A DNA stretch of 63,824 nt from Acidovorax sp. SUPP3334 (GTDB lineage Bacteria; Pseudomonadota; Gammaproteobacteria; Burkholderiales; Burkholderiaceae_C). The notes below the pieces were generated by a model. The model had not been told where the DNA came from. It did not search any database and was given only the letters and a program-made list of their open reading frames with translations. Of the stretch, positions 59,723 through 63,824 are shown in pieces. Numbering within the stretch: the stretch's first letter is position 1; every line of letters begins with the position of its first letter. The translations under genes and the position numbers were made by a program. The stretch spans positions 1 to 63,824 of the forward strand of contig NZ_BQXQ01000033.1 of assembly GCF_030159055.1 (NCBI RefSeq), read 5' to 3'.

Positions 59723-60271
59723 TTATCGCAGCACAGCTCCCTGCAGGTTGCCCAGCACGATCAGGCACACCTGCAGCGCCACCAGCGCCACCAGGGGCGA
59801 CAGGTCCACACCGCCGAGCAGCGGCACCACGCGGCGCAACGGCCGCAACAAAGGCTCGCACAGCCGCGTGATCACATCCGCCAGGGGTGAGCGCGTCTGC
59901 ACCCAGGAGAGCACGGCGTACACGATCAAAAGCCCCATCAGTCCCGAGATCGCCACCCGAACGAGCCCGAAGATCGCCAGCCAGGGCACCAGCGCCAGAC
60001 CCAGGCCGCCGCCCAGCAGCAGCCACAGCAAGAGGTATTGCAGCACCTGGATCAACAGGGCCGCCAGCATGCTGGACCAGTCCCAGCGGCCGGTCGCAGG
60101 CACGATTTTTCGCAAGGGCATCACCAGCCAGTCGCTGAGCGCGAACACCAGGCGGCCGATGGGATTGCCGAAAGGCACACGCTGCAGTTGCATGTAAAGC
60201 CGCAGCAGGCAGGCCCCGGTCAGCAGGCCGCCCACCACGTCCAGCAGAAAAGAAGCGATCTGGTAAAGCAT
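59723..60271 (-). CDS. YggT-family inner-membrane protein
   Basis: 182 residues, two YggT units of two helices each. It contains LYMQLQRVPFGNPIGRLVFA, a characteristic YggT sequence, and in the second half VYAVLSWVQTRSPLADVITR. Role of the family is not settled (linked to osmotic protection and division-associated functions in some species). Convergent with accD and divergent from the next gene. Confidence 0.85.
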   Translation of the reverse strand: MLYQIASFLLDVVGGLLTGACLLRLYMQLQRVPFGNPIGRLVFALSDWLVMPLRKIVPATGRWDWSSMLAALLIQVLQYLLLWLLLGGGLGLALVPWLAIFGLVRVAISGLMGLLIVYAVLSWVQTRSPLADVITRLCEPLLRPLRRVVPLLGGVDLSPLVALVALQVCLIVLGNLQGAVLR

Positions 60272-60355
60272 GAAACCTCGTGATGTAGGGAACCTGTGGC
60301 GCGATGGTGCGCAAGCGTTCCGCCGTGGGATGATAGCGGGCCACCAAGCCTGCCC

Positions 60356-61024
60356 ATGACCTTCGTGCCCCCACCCTCCGAGCCGTCATTGCCTCCGCTC
60401 ACGCTGACATCCCTGCCGCTGTTCCCGCTGGGAACCGTGCTGTTTCCGGGCGGCGTGCTGTCCCTTCGCGTCTTCGAGGTGCGCTACCTGGACATGGTGC
60501 GCAAGTGCCAACAGGCAGGCGCGCCTTTCGGCGTCGTCGCCCTCACCAGCGGCCAGGAGGTGCGGCAGGCAGGGGCAGCGCCGGAGCAGTTCCACGACGC
60601 GGGAACGCTGGCCCATATCTCCGAGATCGATACGTCGCACCCAGGCCTGATCGTCTTGCGCGCTGAAGGATCGGCGCGCTTTCGAATCGTTCGCCGGCAT
60701 CTGCTGCCGCATGGGCTGTGGATCGCGGACATCGAGCAGATGCCTTCGGACGTGCCGGTCTCCGTGCCGGACGACCTGCGCAACACGGCCACAGCGCTGG
60801 AGCAGGTGCTGGCACGCCTGCGCGACCGCAGCCCGGAAGACGCTTCGATCGTCGTGACCCCGACCGCATCGCAACTGGACGACTGCGGCTGGGTGGCCAA
60901 CCGCTGGTGTGAACTGCTGCCCGTTCCGCTCGACCTGAAACAGCAGTTGATGCAGATCGACAGCCCGCTGCTGCGCCTGGAACTGGTGGGCGACGTGCTT
61001 GAACGCACGGGCATCGCACCGTGA
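60356..61024 (+). CDS. LON-substrate-binding-domain (peptidase S16) protein
   Basis: 222 residues, ATG 60356. TSLPLFPLGTVLFPGGVLSL and RVFEVRYLDMVRKC are the LON N-domain signature. No protease or ATPase domain, so it is one of the stand-alone LON-like proteins of unknown role. 40 bases before the glycosyltransferase gene. Confidence 0.85.
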   Translation: MTFVPPPSEPSLPPLTLTSLPLFPLGTVLFPGGVLSLRVFEVRYLDMVRKCQQAGAPFGVVALTSGQEVRQAGAAPEQFHDAGTLAHISEIDTSHPGLIVLRAEGSARFRIVRRHLLPHGLWIADIEQMPSDVPVSVPDDLRNTATALEQVLARLRDRSPEDASIVVTPTASQLDDCGWVANRWCELLPVPLDLKQQLMQIDSPLLRLELVGDVLERTGIAP

Positions 61025-61064
61025 CGGCCCGCCCCGCTGCAGCGCTGCACGGCCACAAGGCGCC

Positions 61065-62192
61065 GTGAAAGTCCTGCAGGTCATCACCAAGGGCGAAATC
61101 GGCGGGGCGCAGAGCCACGTGCTGACCCTTTGCCGGGAACTGGCGTGCAAAGGTGTGGACATCCATGCCGCCATCGGTGGAACGGAGGAACAGCCACCGC
61201 TGGCGCAGTCACTGCGCGCCTTGCGCCTGCCGGTGCATCGCCTCCCGGCCCTGGGCAATTCCTGGAATCCATTGCAGATGGCGCGTGCCCTGCGCCTGTT
61301 GGTGGCCCTGGTGCGCCGGCACTCGCCGGATCTGCTGCACGCCCACAGCGCGATGGCGGGCGTGGTCGCGCGCCTTGCCGGCATGCTGACCGGCACGCCC
61401 GTGGTCTACACCGTCCATGGCTTCGCGTTCAAAGCTGGCTCCCCCTGGAAACGCCGTGCCGCTGCCTTTGCCGTCGAGTGGGTGCTCGCGCCGCTGACCC
61501 GCCGCATGGTCTGCGTCTCAGAGTACGAACGCCAGCTGGCCCGAAGGCTGCCTTTGCCTTCTGACCGGGTGACCGTGATTCATAACGGCATTGAAGACGT
61601 TCCTCTCCCAGGCAAGACCCGGACCGCGGCGGCCGAGACACTGCCAACGATCGCCATGGTCGCCCGCATGGCGCCGCCCAAACGCCCTGACTTGCTGCTG
61701 CACGCCCTGTCTCAGCTCCGAGCGGCCCTGGGGCATGAAATACCGGCAACGTTTTTCGGCGGCGGCCCCGATCTTTTGGCGCACCGCGAACTGGCGGCAC
61801 GACTGGGCCTTCAAGCCGCCAGCTTTCCGGGCGATGTGGATGGCATTCCCGCCCGGCTCGCGCACCACGCCATCTTCGTGCTGGCGTCCGATCACGAAGG
61901 ATTGCCGATCTCACTCATCGAGGCGATGCGAGCGGGCATGGCCATCGTGGCCAGCGATCTGCCCGGCATTCGTGAACTGCTGCCGGATGCAGAGCATGCA
62001 ATCCTTGTCGCACCGAACGCCACGGCCCTGTCAACGGCGCTGCGGCAACTGATAGAGTCACCGGCGCTGCGCGCCTGCATGGGCGTTGCGGCACGGCTGC
62101 GCTACGAACAGCACTTCACGGCAGAACGCATGGGCAGGGCCGTGCGGGCTGCCTACGCCACGGCGATCCCACGCACCCCGAAGATTTCATGA
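61065..62192 (+). CDS. GT4-family glycosyltransferase
   Basis: 375 residues from GTG 61065, which gives the family-typical start KVLQVITKGEIGGAQSHVLT. GT-B fold: acceptor side HAHSAMAGVVARL, then VIHNGIEDV, VARMAPPKRPDLLLHALSQL, FGGGPDLL and the donor-binding DHEGLPISLIEAMRAG. Cell-surface polysaccharide synthesis. Stop overlaps the next gene's start in ATGA, so they are coupled. Confidence 0.88.
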   Translation: MKVLQVITKGEIGGAQSHVLTLCRELACKGVDIHAAIGGTEEQPPLAQSLRALRLPVHRLPALGNSWNPLQMARALRLLVALVRRHSPDLLHAHSAMAGVVARLAGMLTGTPVVYTVHGFAFKAGSPWKRRAAAFAVEWVLAPLTRRMVCVSEYERQLARRLPLPSDRVTVIHNGIEDVPLPGKTRTAAAETLPTIAMVARMAPPKRPDLLLHALSQLRAALGHEIPATFFGGGPDLLAHRELAARLGLQAASFPGDVDGIPARLAHHAIFVLASDHEGLPISLIEAMRAGMAIVASDLPGIRELLPDAEHAILVAPNATALSTALRQLIESPALRACMGVAARLRYEQHFTAERMGRAVRAAYATAIPRTPKIS

Positions 62193-63517
62193 ACAGCATC
62201 CCGCGCCGCGAACTCGGCTCTTCCACGGCGCACCGCCAGGGTGCCGTCCTGCGCTGGGCGCTGGGCGGCATTCTAGTGCTCGTGGTCAGCTATCTGGCGG
62301 GACTGGCCCTGGAACACCATGGCTGGGTCACCTACCAGTTCCCGCAGACGGTGCTCTGGTGCATCTTGCCGTACGCCATGGCCGCCCACTGGCTCTACAA
62401 CGGAGCCTACCTGCCGCAGTTCGAGGGGCGCCGCTTTCTCTTTGTGGCCACGGCCGCGCCGTACCTCGCCGCCCCCCTGGGCTTTGCGTTGCTGCAGCAG
62501 CCTTACTCACGCGGCGCAGTGCTGCTGGTCTATGTGCTTTCCTCCGCATGGTTCCTGGTGGGCCACTGGCGTGACCGCGGGCAACAGGTGCTGTCGTTGG
62601 CGTATCTCGACGATACCGTGCCCCAGCGCCTGAACGAGTTGCTCGGCGATGCCGCGCAGGCCAGCCAGGGGCACGTCGCGCTCTTGCCCTGGGCACCCCA
62701 TGGCGATAACGAAGCGGATGCGGCGGACGAGCCCCACACCGCGCCATCGTGGGCCGGTGTCGTCCTGGACCGCCATGCCCCATCCAGCGCCGTGCGCGAG
62801 CGCTGGATCAGCACGCTGCGCCTGCAGCATGTAAGGCTCTACAGCGTCGAAGCGGTGGCCGAACTGCTGAGCGGCCGCAAGATACTGCCCAACCACCAGA
62901 CACAAGACCTCTGGACCCTGGACGGCAATCCGGCCTACGACACCGTCAAGCGCCTGGCCGACTTGGTCCTCACATTGGTGGGGTTGCCCCTCTGGCTCCC
63001 GCTGTGCCTGGCAGCGGGCCTGGCGGTGAAGCTGGGTTCACCGGGACCGATGCTTTTTTCACAGGTCCGCATCGGACGCAATGGCCGTGAATTCCGGATC
63101 TGGAAATTGCGCAGCATGCGCCATGCCGGCGATGAACGCACCGCGCGCTTTGCGCAGCCCAACGACGATCGGGTGACCTCCGTGGGCCGCGTGATCCGCC
63201 GCACACGCCTGGACGAACTGCCGCAGTTATGGAACGTGTTGAAAGGCGACATGAGCCTGATCGGCCCGCGACCGGAGCAGGCAGAGTTCGTGCGCTTGTT
63301 CGCCGACCGCATTCCCGCGTACCCCTATCGCCATCTCGTGCGGCCCGGCCTGACGGGCTGGGCACAGGTGCAGCAAGGCTACGCCGACAGCGAAGAACAG
63401 ACGGCCATCAAGCTCAGCTATGACCTCTACTACGTGGCGCACTATTCGGTGGCGCTGGATTTGCTGATTGCCTACAAGACGCTACGCATCGTGGCGGGCG
63501 GATTCGGATCTCGTTAA
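62189..63517 (+). CDS. Polyprenyl-phosphate sugar-1-phosphate transferase (WcaJ-like)
   Basis: 442 residues. Transmembrane helices at about 25-45, 55-72, 85-100 and 105-122, a soluble middle region and a further helix (LADLVLTLVGLPLWLPLCLA) before the catalytic C-terminal domain. The latter has WKLRSMRHAGDERTARF, RTRLDELPQLWNVLKGDMSL and IGPRPEQAEF, the bacterial sugar transferase signature. It loads the first sugar phosphate onto undecaprenyl phosphate and so initiates exopolysaccharide or O-antigen synthesis. Probably the first of a locus continuing past or interrupted by the IS30 element. Confidence 0.9.
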   Translation: MNSIPRRELGSSTAHRQGAVLRWALGGILVLVVSYLAGLALEHHGWVTYQFPQTVLWCILPYAMAAHWLYNGAYLPQFEGRRFLFVATAAPYLAAPLGFALLQQPYSRGAVLLVYVLSSAWFLVGHWRDRGQQVLSLAYLDDTVPQRLNELLGDAAQASQGHVALLPWAPHGDNEADAADEPHTAPSWAGVVLDRHAPSSAVRERWISTLRLQHVRLYSVEAVAELLSGRKILPNHQTQDLWTLDGNPAYDTVKRLADLVLTLVGLPLWLPLCLAAGLAVKLGSPGPMLFSQVRIGRNGREFRIWKLRSMRHAGDERTARFAQPNDDRVTSVGRVIRRTRLDELPQLWNVLKGDMSLIGPRPEQAEFVRLFADRIPAYPYRHLVRPGLTGWAQVQQGYADSEEQTAIKLSYDLYYVAHYSVALDLLIAYKTLRIVAGGFGSR

Positions 63518-63696
63518 ATATCCCACAGCCACGAAAGGCCCATATAGCGCCTCGCTGTGCTGAACGGCACTGGAGTGCAAACAGTCGATGAAATGAAGCA
63601 AAACGCTAGGGGCTTGAACTTGGCGACCAAGTGTTCATTTCTGACACAGATTGAGCGTGTGGTGCGATGGGCGACATTGGTCAGCCTTGTTAAACC

Positions 63697-63723
63697 TGGC
63701 GGATTCAAAAGTGAAGTGCAACA
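63697..63723. repeat. Probable left inverted repeat of an IS30-type element
   Basis: TGGCGGATTCAAAAGTGAAG and TGCAACA. The GATTCAA and GCAACA parts match IS30-family ends as I recall them. It lies 25 bases before the transposase start. The remaining 63518-63696 stretch shows nothing I can name. Confidence 0.5.
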
Positions 63724-63747
63724 CCTGCAACCCTGTAAGGTCCGCAG

Positions 63748-63824
63748 ATGCAAAGCTCCCCGAGACACTACCAGCAACTTCAGCCTGAAGACCGTGTGAC
63801 GTTGGCCAGCCTGGTGCAGCAGAA
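63748..63824 (+). CDS. IS30-family transposase, N-terminal part (cut by window edge)
   Basis: The open frame from ATG 63748 reads MQSSPRHYQQLQPEDRVTLA and SLVQQ to the window end. YxQLxPEDRxxLxxL is the start of the IS30 helix-turn-helix region. The rest lies outside the window. Confidence 0.65.
   Translation, partial: MQSSPRHYQQLQPEDRVTLASLVQQ

Overview
The window comes from a high-GC betaproteobacterium of the order Burkholderiales, most likely family Comamonadaceae (Acidovorax-like). This rests on the protein sequences, on gene orders typical of Burkholderiales (rpsF-priB-rpsR-rplI-dnaB; alaA-like/hom/thrC/moeA/moaD/moaE/clpB; leuC-leuD-leuB-asd-fimV-truA-trpF-trpB-trpA-accD), and on a dispersed intergenic palindromic repeat that I associate with Comamonadaceae genomes. 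No rRNA, tRNA or CRISPR array was found.

Layout. (1) 1-10000 is AT-richer than the rest. A truncated ISL3-type transposase at the left edge is followed by a small secreted protein, ribD (minus) and a minor-pilin operon pilV-pilW-pilX-pilY1-pilE-fimT. The operon runs into a phospholipase D/cardiolipin synthase-like lipoprotein whose 5' end is AT-rich and whose body is GC-rich. (2) 11700-19100 holds housekeeping and conserved genes: dusC, a DUF945 protein, a methyltransferase, a GNAT acetyltransferase and a coniferyl-type aldehyde dehydrogenase. (3) 19100-35000, mostly minus strand, holds clpB, the molybdopterin genes moaE, moaD, moeA and mobB, and the threonine pathway genes thrC and hom, with an AlaA-like aminotransferase. 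Three plus-strand genes (two small and a DapA-like one) lie between moaD and moaE. An ATPase gene and a tetratricopeptide-repeat gene lie between hom and thrC. (4) 35100-45800 holds a Mth938-like protein, a peroxiredoxin, PhoH, dnaB, the rpsF ribosomal operon and grpE-dnaK-dnaJ. (5) 45900-59700 holds a LysR regulator, leuCDB, asd, a FimV-like protein, truA, trpFBA and accD. (6) 59700-63824 holds a YggT protein, a LON-substrate-binding-domain protein, a glycosyltransferase and a polyprenyl-phosphate sugar transferase (apparent start of an exopolysaccharide locus), then the 5' end of an IS30-type transposase.

The most notable feature is the two-gene cassette at 28477-32305. A 447-residue STAND/ORC-like ATPase and an 838-residue protein with nine nearly identical 48-residue TPR units sit inside the hom-thrC operon, with gene overlaps that would couple thrC translation to the TPR gene. 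Its role is unknown; a signalling or defence function is only an inference. Other points are a threonine-codon-rich leader peptide followed by mutually exclusive hairpins upstream of asd, good sigma-32-type promoters in front of grpE and clpB, and at least six copies of the dispersed palindromic repeat.
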